From positions 148,642 to 212,641 of the forward strand of contig JAHBXW010000007.1 of the NCBI GenBank assembly GCA_019636235.1: a DNA stretch of 64,000 nucleotides, given 5' to 3'. The stretch is from Planctomyces sp. Its GTDB lineage: Bacteria > Planctomycetota > Planctomycetia > Planctomycetales > Planctomycetaceae. Under the pieces are notes generated by a model. The model searched no databases, had not been told where the DNA came from, and saw only the letters and a list, made by a program, of their open reading frames with translations. Of this stretch, positions 26,830 to 33,878 are shown one piece after another. Made by a program: the position numbers and the translations under genes. The first letter of the stretch is position 1; each line of letters starts with the position of its first letter.

Positions 26830-27912
26830 ATGTCGAACGCTTCCGCGCCCCTCGTTTCAGTGATTGTCCCGACGTTCAACCGCGCGGCCATGCTGCAGAT
26901 CGCGCTGGCCAGCGCGCTCTGCCAGTCCTGGACGAACGTCGAAATCGTCGTCGTGGATGACGGCTCGACCGACTCCACCCCCGCCGTGCTGGCCGGTCTG
27001 GAACGCGACAAGCGCATCCGCCGACTGCGGCAGGCGAACCGGGGCGTCTCAGCGGCGCGGAACGCAGGCATCGCGGCCAGCCGCGGCGAGTTCATCGCGT
27101 TCCTCGATTCGGATGATGTCTGGCTCCCCTGGAAGCTGTCGCTGCAGATGGCTGTGCTCCGGGCGCTGCCGCAGGCGGGAATGGTGTGGACCGACATGGA
27201 CGCCATCGGCCCCGAGGGAAGCCTGCGCTGCTCGAATTATCTCAAGCGGATGTATTCCGCCTATCGCCGGCTGGGCGATCGGCCGCTGTTCGCCGAATCG
27301 AGCCGGCTGAGCGGCCTGGCGCCGGAGGCCGCGACCGATCGCGATCCGCTCGTCGCCTGGGGCGGGATTTCGTCGGCGATGCTGTTCGGGAACCTGGTCC
27401 ACACGTCGACGGTGCTCCTGCGTCGCGACTGGGCGCTGCGCGTGGGAGGCTTCGATGAATCGCTGCGGCGCGGCGGCGAGGACTACAAATACCATCTGGC
27501 GACGACGCGGCTGGGGGCGGTGGCGTTCATCGACGTCGCCAGCATTCAGTACCGGATTGGGGCGGACGATCAGATCACGTGCGGGCCGAACCAGGAGCAT
27601 TTCGCACGGGCCTTCCTGGAGACGGTGCAGCAGGAAATCCGGGAGCGGCGCAGTGAGATCGCACTGTCGAACCGGGAGCTGCGCTCGATCCTGGTGGATG
27701 CGCACGACTGGGCGGCTTCGGCGGCGCTGGACAACGGGCGGCGTTGGCGGGCGGCGTCCAGCGCGTTGTCGGCGTTGAAGCTGCGTCCGACACGTCGTTC
27801 GGCATGGAAGACGCTGCTGAAAGCGGGGCTGCCAGACGGGCTGGTGTCGTTGGCGCGGGCGGCGAAGTCGACGTCTCTGGGCCGGACGCTGAAGGCTGCT
27901 TGGCCGGCGTGA
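26830..27912 (+). CDS. Family 2 glycosyltransferase
   Basis: A 360-residue GT-A fold transferase. The N-terminal strand VSVIVPTFNRAAMLQIAL, the nucleotide-binding VEIVVVDDGSTDST and the metal-binding FLDSDDVWLP (DxD-type, about residues 93-98) are standard GT2 motifs. The acceptor region includes LRVGGFDESLRRGGEDYKYH, where the ED is the probable catalytic base region. The C-terminal 100 residues are helical and basic. It probably adds sugar to a cell-surface polysaccharide or protein, but no polysaccharide operon surrounds it. The ATG at 26830 gives the family start MSNASAPLVSVIVPT. It is the last typical gene before the atypical 28-30 kb segment. Confidence 0.9.
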   Translation: MSNASAPLVSVIVPTFNRAAMLQIALASALCQSWTNVEIVVVDDGSTDSTPAVLAGLERDKRIRRLRQANRGVSAARNAGIAASRGEFIAFLDSDDVWLPWKLSLQMAVLRALPQAGMVWTDMDAIGPEGSLRCSNYLKRMYSAYRRLGDRPLFAESSRLSGLAPEAATDRDPLVAWGGISSAMLFGNLVHTSTVLLRRDWALRVGGFDESLRRGGEDYKYHLATTRLGAVAFIDVASIQYRIGADDQITCGPNQEHFARAFLETVQQEIRERRSEIALSNRELRSILVDAHDWAASAALDNGRRWRAASSALSALKLRPTRRSAWKTLLKAGLPDGLVSLARAAKSTSLGRTLKAAWPA

Positions 27913-28064
27913 GGGGGAGAGTTTGGAGTAACCCGCTCCCGGGGCGACCCGGTACGGCCCCTGCCACCCGACCATGGAGGAGCTGACCGGCTCGTGCTGC
28001 GGCTCCCCGGGGCTCGAGCGGTCCCCAGAGCGTGCTGCGGCCCGGGACTCGCTGGCTCGACTTC

Positions 28065-28814
28065 CTACTGGTCTTTGGCCGCATCACGGTCGGAAAAGCC
28101 GCGATTGGCGCTCGGAGCCACGGAAACAACCTGCCTGACAATTCTCTCAACGTTCTTAACCGGGCTCACACCATCGTCTGCGTCACTGGCCGCCTTCTGC
28201 ATCGCACCGATAATCTCTTCGGTTGTTGCATCGACCTTCGTAGCACGCAGCAACATCCTCGCAAACTGATAATTAAGAATAAACTTCCGCACCGTTCGCG
28301 GTCCCCAACTTCGGCGGGAACTCCCTGACGCATGCCGAACTGCATCGACAAGTCTCTTTGACTCATCGACAGACAACTCGCAATCGACAGGTCCCAATTC
28401 ATGGCGAATCTCCGCGCCATCGCTTACGGAATCAACATTCGACTCCGACTTCGGTTCCACACCTGGCGCATCCATGTCATTCAAGGCGGGTGCCGGCGTC
28501 GTGGCCCCTGGAGTGGACGGAGAGCGTGTAAGTGTGCTGCTCTTTTGCCTTTCATCACAATACTTCGTCGCAATCTCCACCCGATCCTCGCTGCTCAGTT
28601 CACCAAGTCTCAAATGTAGCAAGAACAGCTTATCGATGTTGTCCGCCAGAATCTGATCTTGAACAGCCCGGTAATTCGGACCAGCCCGGAGTCGATACTT
28701 TTTGGCGAGAGCATCGGCCAGGAACCTCTCTTCTGCGGCCATCACCACCACCATTCGCCGCGCCACATCGTCGTGATCCAAGAACAACTGAAGACACTCA
28801 ATAACCTCGAGCAT
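28065..28814 (-). pseudogene. Truncated KAP-family P-loop NTPase (C-terminal fragment)
   Basis: A 249-codon frame beginning MLEVIECLQLFLDHDDVARR. This is the part of KAP NTPases that follows Walker B (EaIklFLd... in the family), continuing VVVMAAEERFLADALAKKY and ADNIDKLFLLHLRLGEL, the usual 'YLeKiiqlPf' block. After a variable Ser/Pro/Thr spacer comes GPRTVRKFILNYQFARMLL, the conserved 'PR..KRf.N.yr..r' block. Walker A and Walker B are absent: an in-frame TAG lies two codons upstream of the ATG, and beyond it the DNA is a trpB remnant on the opposite strand. I infer a gene cut by a rearrangement. A short expressed product cannot be excluded. Full-length KAP NTPases are membrane-associated and several occur in phage-defence loci. 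Confidence 0.7.
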
Positions 28815-28817
28815 CTG

Positions 28818-29153
28818 CTACAGCTACGTGCGTTGCAGGACGCGGACGGCCAGACGATGGACGCACTGATTTCCGCGGGGCCGGACTATCGGCAATGGAG
28901 CACAGCTACTGGGAAGGATGCGGGTCGGGTGCAGCGACGAACATTCTCGATCACGGCGCGCTGAGGCGTCTCCATCTGCTGGCTCGTTCTGAGGGCATTC
29001 TGCTGGCGATCGAGAGTTCGCATCGCGATCGCGTACGCGCTGAAGGCGGCGGCGAAACGGCGGTCAAAGGACGAGGCGATTGTCGTGTGCCCAGCCGGCC
29101 GGGGCGACAAGGACGTGTACGAAGTGGCGCGGCTGTCGGGTCAGGAGATCTGA
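28818..29153 (+). pseudogene. trpB: Decayed C-terminal fragment of tryptophan synthase beta chain
   Basis: Read across frames, this stretch gives TrpB blocks in the right order. They are SYV and LQDADGQT (with ALISAGPDY), [52 protein letters not shown], and [19 protein letters not shown] followed by TGA at 29151. Functional TrpB has 'YVLQDedGQt...SiSAGLDYP...PEHsyWKDsGR...LSRtEGIipALESSHA...SGRGDKDv'. Here at least four frame changes (near 28831, 28890, 28914, 28950 and 29024) interrupt it, and everything before the YVLQD block is missing. It is therefore a dead remnant. It starts within a few bases of the truncated end of the KAP fragment, so one event probably broke both. Confidence 0.8.
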
Positions 29154-29245
29154 GGCCGGGGATCGGTCGCGGGGCGACGCTTTCAGCGGTGCTGCCGAGC
29201 CGATTCGTAATTCAGCGATCACGCTGCATTTCACGCAGGCAGTGA

Positions 29246-29274
29246 TTGACGCCTCGACGGCTCACGTGTACGCT
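29246..29274 (+). promoter_or_regulatory. Predicted promoter of the SLOG-TIR gene
   Basis: TTGACG (29246-29251) and TACGCT (29269-29274) are 17 bp apart. A CACGTG palindrome (29263-29268) abuts the -10 box. The predicted transcription start falls at about 29281, inside the dyad that follows. The ATG is at 29314. Confidence 0.45.
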
Positions 29275-29278
29275 TGTC

Positions 29279-29303
29279 CTTACGTGTCTTTTGTTCACGT
29301 AAG
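29279..29303 (+). promoter_or_regulatory. Perfect inverted repeat at the predicted start of transcription (operator or leader hairpin)
   Basis: CTTACGTG (29279-29286) and CACGTAAG (29296-29303) are perfect inverted copies separated by nine AT-rich bases. The right arm touches the AGAGGGG ribosome binding site 5 bases before the ATG. The element could bind a dimeric repressor, or form an RNA hairpin that hides the Shine-Dalgarno sequence. A third CACGTG copy lies 11 bp upstream. Confidence 0.5.
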
Positions 29304-29313
29304 AGGGGCCTTC

Positions 29314-30327
29314 ATGAGAATCTTGGTTGCGGGGTCAAAGCGGCAAGTCCCAGGCCATCAGCACGAAGAGTTTGACCGCATCGCCAGACTAATCGGCGGT
29401 GCGGTTGCACAGCTGCGACACAGTCTGCTGATCGAATCCGGCGACCGCATCACCTTCGATTGGCATGCCGCACGAGGGTTTGCCAAGACACTAACGGAGG
29501 CCGATCGGAGAACGTTGCCAAGCGACGTCTGTCTCGAAGTCCATCAGACGACGACGCATCCGAATTACGACGTGCCATCTCTTCCGGAAGGGAGGGTCCG
29601 CATATTTACTTACAACAAGCCTCCAGAATGGCTTGAACGAGACGATTCGAGGCTGTGGGCGCGTGCCGCAGCGACTGCTCAGGCGGACTGCCTGATCGCG
29701 ATTGGTGGAAATACCGGGACGACAACGTTCTGTTCGGCAGCCTCGGAACTCAAGAAGCCCGTCATCGCGATTCCGGCGTTCGGCGGCGCCGCGGAGGTCC
29801 ACTTCCCCATGCAGAAATCACGCTATCTCGCGGACGAATTCGTGTCCGCACACTTATCGGCGATCGAGCGCCCTGAAACGGAACGCGATGTCTTCAGAAT
29901 CATTGAATGTGCAGAGCGGCTCAGCGGACGGCACTCGTATTTCCTGAGCTATTCGCATGACGACATGGACGCTGCGGACCAGATTGAGTTGCTTCTCACT
30001 CGAAGCCGTAGGGCCGTCGTTCGCGATCAAACTCGAGTCAGGCTTGGCGAACGGGATTTTTTTGAGACGGTGCTGATTCCCGCAATTGGTGCCTGCGAGA
30101 CGTACGTGGCGCTGTGGTCGCCGAAATTCGAATCGAGCGCTGCGTGCAGACGTGAATTGAAGGAGGCAATCAAGAGACGCGAGGAGGGATTGCGGCCGCG
30201 GCGAATCGTCATCGTCGCGGTCGACGGATCGCCGATTCCCGAGGCGTACAATTCTGACTTGTACTTTCCGGCGACTGACCGCCACCTCCGCGAACTGGCC
30301 GTCTGTAAGATTGTCCGGGAGGAATGA
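29314..30327 (+). CDS. SLOG-like / TIR domain fusion protein, candidate defence effector
   Basis: A 337-residue soluble protein. Residues 1-200 look like a Rossmann-type SLOG/LOG domain: start MRILVAGSKR, nucleotide-loop motif AIGGNTGTT (129-137), then KKPVIAIPAFGGAAEVHF. Residues 208-335 form a TIR domain: SYFLSYSHDDMDAADQIELL with the first-strand FLSYS (210-214), the loop LGERDFFETVLIPAIGACET, and YVALWSPKFESSAACRREL, where Glu281 sits at the position of the catalytic glutamate of NAD-cleaving TIRs. In known Thoeris-type systems a TIR makes a nucleotide signal and a SLOG domain senses it in another protein. Here both are in one chain, so a self-contained sensor/NADase is inferred, not shown. 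The start has AGAGGGG 5 bases upstream. Codon use is atypical for the window (AGA, CTA, TCA, CCA). There is no partner gene apart from the broken KAP gene. Confidence 0.82.
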   Translation: MRILVAGSKRQVPGHQHEEFDRIARLIGGAVAQLRHSLLIESGDRITFDWHAARGFAKTLTEADRRTLPSDVCLEVHQTTTHPNYDVPSLPEGRVRIFTYNKPPEWLERDDSRLWARAAATAQADCLIAIGGNTGTTTFCSAASELKKPVIAIPAFGGAAEVHFPMQKSRYLADEFVSAHLSAIERPETERDVFRIIECAERLSGRHSYFLSYSHDDMDAADQIELLLTRSRRAVVRDQTRVRLGERDFFETVLIPAIGACETYVALWSPKFESSAACRRELKEAIKRREEGLRPRRIVIVAVDGSPIPEAYNSDLYFPATDRHLRELAVCKIVREE

Positions 30328-30357
30328 GAGTCTTTCGTGGATGAGCAATTCCGCTCG

Positions 30358-30774
30358 TCACTGCGACGTCTGCGCCTGCGACCGAAAGTTCCGGCCGCGC
30401 TCCGTCAGCGAGAAGCTGTCGTCCGCTTCCTGGCCCAGCCGCTGCATCCGGTACCGGAACACGTGCCGGTCGGTGAGGTGGGTCATCGCGAAGTTGTCGG
30501 AGAAGAAGTCGAGCGGGAACACCTGATACCAGGGGGGCCGCGTCGGCTGCTGGACGGTCAGCGTCTGATACCCCGGCATCGAGAGGGTGACCTCGCGGGT
30601 CCCGTAGTAGGTGAAGTCCTGCGAGACGGGGGTCAAGCCCAGCCGCTGGCCGTCGACTTCGACCAGCGCGCCTGGCGGATCGGAAACGATCGTCATCCGC
30701 CGGCTGACGCAGCCGCTGGCGCAGGCGGCCAGGCCTGCGGCGACGACGATCAGCGGGAGGAATCGGGGACGCAT
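30358..30774 (-). CDS. PEGA-domain lipoprotein
   Basis: A 138-residue exported lipoprotein. The signal peptide is MRPRFLPLIVVAAGLAAC with lipobox LAAC (Cys18). Residues 27-75 form a PEGA domain: MTIVSDPPGALVEVDGQRLG, followed by TYYGTREVTLSMPGYQTLTV. PEGA domains are short beta sandwiches common in surface proteins and kinases of planctomycetes. The tail (80-138) has aromatic PPWYQVFPLDFFSDNF and a basic helix. The role is probably structural or sensory at the envelope. It converges on the SLOG-TIR gene with a 30 bp gap. The in-frame region upstream of 30774 is low-complexity and was not included. Confidence 0.82.
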   Translation of the reverse strand: MRPRFLPLIVVAAGLAACASGCVSRRMTIVSDPPGALVEVDGQRLGLTPVSQDFTYYGTREVTLSMPGYQTLTVQQPTRPPWYQVFPLDFFSDNFAMTHLTDRHVFRYRMQRLGQEADDSFSLTERGRNFRSQAQTSQ

Positions 30775-31044
30775 CGCAATCCGGCGGGTGATCCGGGAGA
30801 AGGGATGCGGCTTGTACCCGAGACGCGGCGATCGTGGAAAGGCGAACCGGGGATCGCGGCCAGCGCCTGCGGAGACTGGGAAGTCTGGGCAATGGCTCGC
30901 AGTCTCAGGGGTCGCACGAGATCCGGCTCGCTGAACCTCGAGGATCGGCCGGGAGCGATTCAAGTTTCTCCGGAGCCTCGCGGCGCCGGCGCTAAGCTTG
31001 GGGCGGAGAAACGGTCTCGATCGCTCGCGTCCGGAGACAATGCC

Positions 31045-31893
31045 GTGCCTCGCGTGAAGCCCTACATCGTTGGCGCCCTGTTCGGCGCGTCCCTGTCGTT
31101 CGTCGCCTGCCGGTATCACGTCGTGCGTTACGCCGACGGCGTGATGCTCGTGAACCGCACGCCGCAGCCGCCGATCCGCAGCGCCTACGTCGACATTCGC
31201 GACTGGGGGACGTCGATGTGGAAGCAATACCCCGAGGTCGCCGCTGCGCTCACCGCCGGCGGCCACAGCCAGCTCGTCGCCGAGCAGATGGTCCGGGGCC
31301 TGAAACTGGACCTCGCCGAGGACGAGGAAGAGTTCGCTGACGCCCGGAAGGCCGGGACGTCGACCGGAACCCGTGCGAGCTCCGGCGACCCGCTGACGCC
31401 GATCAAGTTTCGCGACGCGGAGGACAGCGAGCCGATCGTCAAGCCGCTGAAACGGGTGACGCGGGAGCCGTTGCGGACCGAGGACGCGCCCTCGGCCAGG
31501 AAGGTCGAGCAGACAGTCCAGTCGGCGCTGGAATCGCTGTTCGCCCCGTACGCGGGGGGCGACTCGGCGGCCGCGAAGGACGCTGCCGGTCAGAACGCCG
31601 CAGCGCAGGAAGTCAGCGTCCAGAAGCCGGCGGGGCCTGCGGCGGACACGGCGGCGACGCCCCTCAACGCCCAGCCGGTGTCGACCTCGGGCGGGCAGTC
31701 CGATTCGGCCGGGCGGCCCGTGATGGAGATCCAGAGTCTGGAGATCGAGCTGGGCGAACCGCTGCCACTGCGGCCGGACACAATTGCCCCGCGGGCGGCG
31801 GGACTGGCGGACCCGCCGCTGCGGCTGCGGCTGGCTCCGAACCCGGCCCGGCGGGTCGGTGGCGCGGACTCCGAAGGGCTGACCCTGCAGTGA
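31045..31893 (+). CDS. Membrane-anchored protein with disordered C-terminus, function unknown
   Basis: A 282-residue protein. The start is GTG 31045 (VPRVKPYIVGALFGAS) with GGAG 8 bases upstream; an ATG at 31040 is in another frame. A single N-terminal hydrophobic segment (residues 6-22) anchors a small domain with a Tyr/Arg-rich strand (YHVVRYADGVMLVNRTPQPP) and IRDWGTSMWKQYPEVAAAL. From about residue 100 the chain is Ser/Thr/Ala/Glu-rich and probably disordered to the end. There is no motif pointing to a reaction. The layout (N-terminal anchor, about 80-residue domain, long tail) is seen in uncharacterised planctomycete proteins. Confidence 0.7.
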   Translation: MPRVKPYIVGALFGASLSFVACRYHVVRYADGVMLVNRTPQPPIRSAYVDIRDWGTSMWKQYPEVAAALTAGGHSQLVAEQMVRGLKLDLAEDEEEFADARKAGTSTGTRASSGDPLTPIKFRDAEDSEPIVKPLKRVTREPLRTEDAPSARKVEQTVQSALESLFAPYAGGDSAAAKDAAGQNAAAQEVSVQKPAGPAADTAATPLNAQPVSTSGGQSDSAGRPVMEIQSLEIELGEPLPLRPDTIAPRAAGLADPPLRLRLAPNPARRVGGADSEGLTLQ

Positions 31894-31956
31894 GTTGCGT
31901 CAATGCGGGCGGCGTGGGCGGCCGATTCTCGGATCAGCCAATATTGAAGTGAATGA

Positions 31957-31986
31957 TTGACATTCGCGACCGCGGCCCGATTTAAT
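31957..31986 (+). promoter_or_regulatory. Predicted promoter of the CxxCH protein gene
   Basis: TTGACA (31957-31962) and TTTAAT (31981-31986) are 18 bp apart, leaving a leader of about 130 nt before ATG 32126. This is one of the better consensus matches in the window. Confidence 0.55.
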
Positions 31987-32125
31987 TGCGTCAGATGGCG
32001 GTGGCGTGTAGGGAACCTGGCACACCACTGGATGACTGCCCCGGCTCGGAGAGAGGGCGGCCTGCTTGGCCGCTGAGCGGGTGGGTCGCGCCGCCCGATG
32101 GTCCCCTGTGTCTTGTGGAGTGACA

Positions 32126-32485
32126 ATGAAGCGATTGTTCGGATGTGGGCTGCTGCTGGCTCTGATGATGGTGGTCAGCGCCGCGATGTCGAAGCCGGCC
32201 GAAGCCCGGATGCAGTATTTCCAGCAGTTCAAGAAGCAGTACGACAAGGTCGACGCCGAAGCGACGAAGTGCGGCATTTGCCACGGCGGCGACAAGGGCG
32301 CCAACAAGAAGCAGTTGTCGGACTACGGCAAGCTCCTGGGCGAAGAGCTGGGCGCGAAGAACGTCAAGGGCGATGACAAGCTCGAGAAGGCCCTGAAGGC
32401 CATCGAGGACAAAGGGGACGTCGAGGGCAAGAAGTACGGCGACCTGCTGAAGGACGGCAAACTGCCGCCGGCGTTCGAAGAGTGA
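32126..32485 (+). CDS. Small exported c-type cytochrome-like protein
   Basis: A 119-residue secreted protein. The signal peptide is residues 1-27 (GCGLLLALMMVVSAAMSKPA). The mature chain carries one haem-c motif, CGICH (about residues 50-54, in ATKCGICHGGDKGANKK), after a helix with QYFQQFKKQYDKVDAE. A Lys/Asp-rich C-terminal half follows (KNVKGDDKLEKALKAIEDKG). A distal Met ligand is not obvious, so the haem may have another axial ligand. It probably carries electrons in the periplasm or paryphoplasm. The ATG has GGAG 5 bases upstream. Both a promoter (31957) and a terminator (32560) flank it, so it looks monocistronic. Confidence 0.82.
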   Translation: MKRLFGCGLLLALMMVVSAAMSKPAEARMQYFQQFKKQYDKVDAEATKCGICHGGDKGANKKQLSDYGKLLGEELGAKNVKGDDKLEKALKAIEDKGDVEGKKYGDLLKDGKLPPAFEE

Positions 32486-32559
32486 TGGACCTCGCGGCTC
32501 GGCCTGGTCGGGATGCGCGAATCCGCTGAGAGCCTCCGCGAGACAGTCGTTGAACCACC

Positions 32560-32597
32560 AGGAGTTCGTCCTCGATTTGGGGACGGACTCCTGTTTT
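32560..32597 (+). terminator. Rho-independent terminator
   Basis: AGGAGTTCGTCC (32560-32571) pairs with GGACGGACTCCT (32581-32592) with a single T-G wobble and a 9-base loop, then GTTTTC. It ends the transcript of the small cytochrome-like gene. Confidence 0.75.
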
Positions 32598-32689
32598 CGT
32601 TTCCGGGGCGCGGCGATCGGACCGGCCGAATTTCGACGAGCCGGCGGACGCGACTTGGGCACGTGCGATGCGGACGGGGCGGGCCGGAG

Positions 32690-33637
32690 TCAGGCCGCTT
32701 CGTCCCCGCACGCGGGGGGCCGCGGAGTCGCGCTGGCGGCGGGCTCCGGTGCGGTTGTTGGCGCGACGTCCGGCGCAGGCTTGAGGTCCGTCGCCTGTTC
32801 GGAAACAGGGGGGCCGGGTTCCGACTCGACGGCGGCGTCGCGCGCGGCGAGCCGCGCGGCCAGATTCAGGTACGTCTGACGGAACGTCGACTTGAACTGC
32901 ACCGCCAGCGACGATTTCCAGCCCACCGTGATCAGAAACTTGTTCCGGAAGACGCCGCGAACCGCAAGGTCGGCGAACCGCTCCGGAGTCGTCCGGGCCG
33001 ACTTCATCTTTGACGCGGCGAACTCGCGATGCGACGGCCGCTCGAACCGGCCGGACTCCAGCAGGTTCGTCTGAATGAACCACGGGCAGATGACCGAGAC
33101 GCCGACATTGTGCGGCCGCAACTCGATGTACAGCGTCTCCGAGAGCGCCACCACCGCCGCCTTCGACGCGCAATAGGCCGACATCCGCGGCGCCGCGAGC
33201 AGTCCCGCCAGCGATGACACGTTCAGCAGATGCGACCGCCGGGGGTTTGCCTTCAAACGGTCCACGAGCGTGTGACAGCCGAGCATCACGCCGCGGAGGT
33301 TGGTCCCCAGCACCCAGTCCCAGTCGGCGACGGGCGTCGCGCCGACTTCGCCGCTCGCGCAGACGCCGGCGTTGTTGACCAGCAGGTCCAGCGCGGGCCA
33401 GCGGGCGCCGATGTGGGCGTCGATCCGCTGCCAGGCGACAACCTCGTTGACGTCCAGCGGCAAGGGTTCGCCCGATCCGCTGGCGTCGCCCAGCAGCGCC
33501 TTCGTTTCGCCGGCGGCGTCCAGGTCGCGGTCAGCCAGGCCGACATGCCAGCCGTCGCGGGCGAGCCTCAGCGCGAGGGCCCGCCCCAATCCGCTGCCGG
33601 CGCCGGTGATCAGTGCGAACCGCTGGGAGCTGGGCAT
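32690..33637 (-). CDS. Short-chain dehydrogenase/reductase
   Basis: A 315-residue NAD(P)-dependent oxidoreductase of the classical SDR family. The cofactor motif is TGAGSGLG (11-18), NNAG is at 88-91, and the catalytic Ser141, Tyr155 and Lys159 lie in LLNVSSLAG and SAYCASKAA. The N-terminal 260 residues cover the Rossmann fold; residues 270-315 are a Pro/Ala/Glu-rich tail without structure. The substrate is not predictable from the sequence. The start at 33637 (MPSSQRFALITGAGSG) puts the first strand in the family position. It is divergent from the kinase gene, with 241 bp between them. Confidence 0.92.
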   Translation of the reverse strand: MPSSQRFALITGAGSGLGRALALRLARDGWHVGLADRDLDAAGETKALLGDASGSGEPLPLDVNEVVAWQRIDAHIGARWPALDLLVNNAGVCASGEVGATPVADWDWVLGTNLRGVMLGCHTLVDRLKANPRRSHLLNVSSLAGLLAAPRMSAYCASKAAVVALSETLYIELRPHNVGVSVICPWFIQTNLLESGRFERPSHREFAASKMKSARTTPERFADLAVRGVFRNKFLITVGWKSSLAVQFKSTFRQTYLNLAARLAARDAAVESEPGPPVSEQATDLKPAPDVAPTTAPEPAASATPRPPACGDEAA

Positions 33638-33785
33638 CAAGGCGACCGCCGGGATTTCGATCGAAGGGGCGGGAACGCATCCCGGGTTGGTTTTTAACGT
33701 GAACGGGGACATGGGGAACAGGGAGGCGATCGCGGGTTGTGGCGGCCGCGGCGCGCGGAACCAGAAGTCTGCGGCATGTTTTTTG

Positions 33786-33819
33786 TTCACCCCTTTCGCA
33801 ACAGACCTTATACTGTTGC
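33786..33819 (+). promoter_or_regulatory. Promoter with a perfect dyad over its -10 box, upstream of the Ser/Thr kinase
   Basis: A -35-like TTCACC (33786-33791) is followed 17 bp later by TATACT (33809-33814). The dyad GCAACAG (33798-33804), eight bases, then CTGTTGC (33813-33819) covers the spacer and the -10 box, a classic position for a repressor. The predicted start is about 50 bp before ATG 33879. Confidence 0.5.
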
Positions 33820-33878
33820 TGGACCGGCCGCCCCGCCGAGGGTGCTGCGAGGAGGCCGGGAAGGGAGGCGCCGCACTA

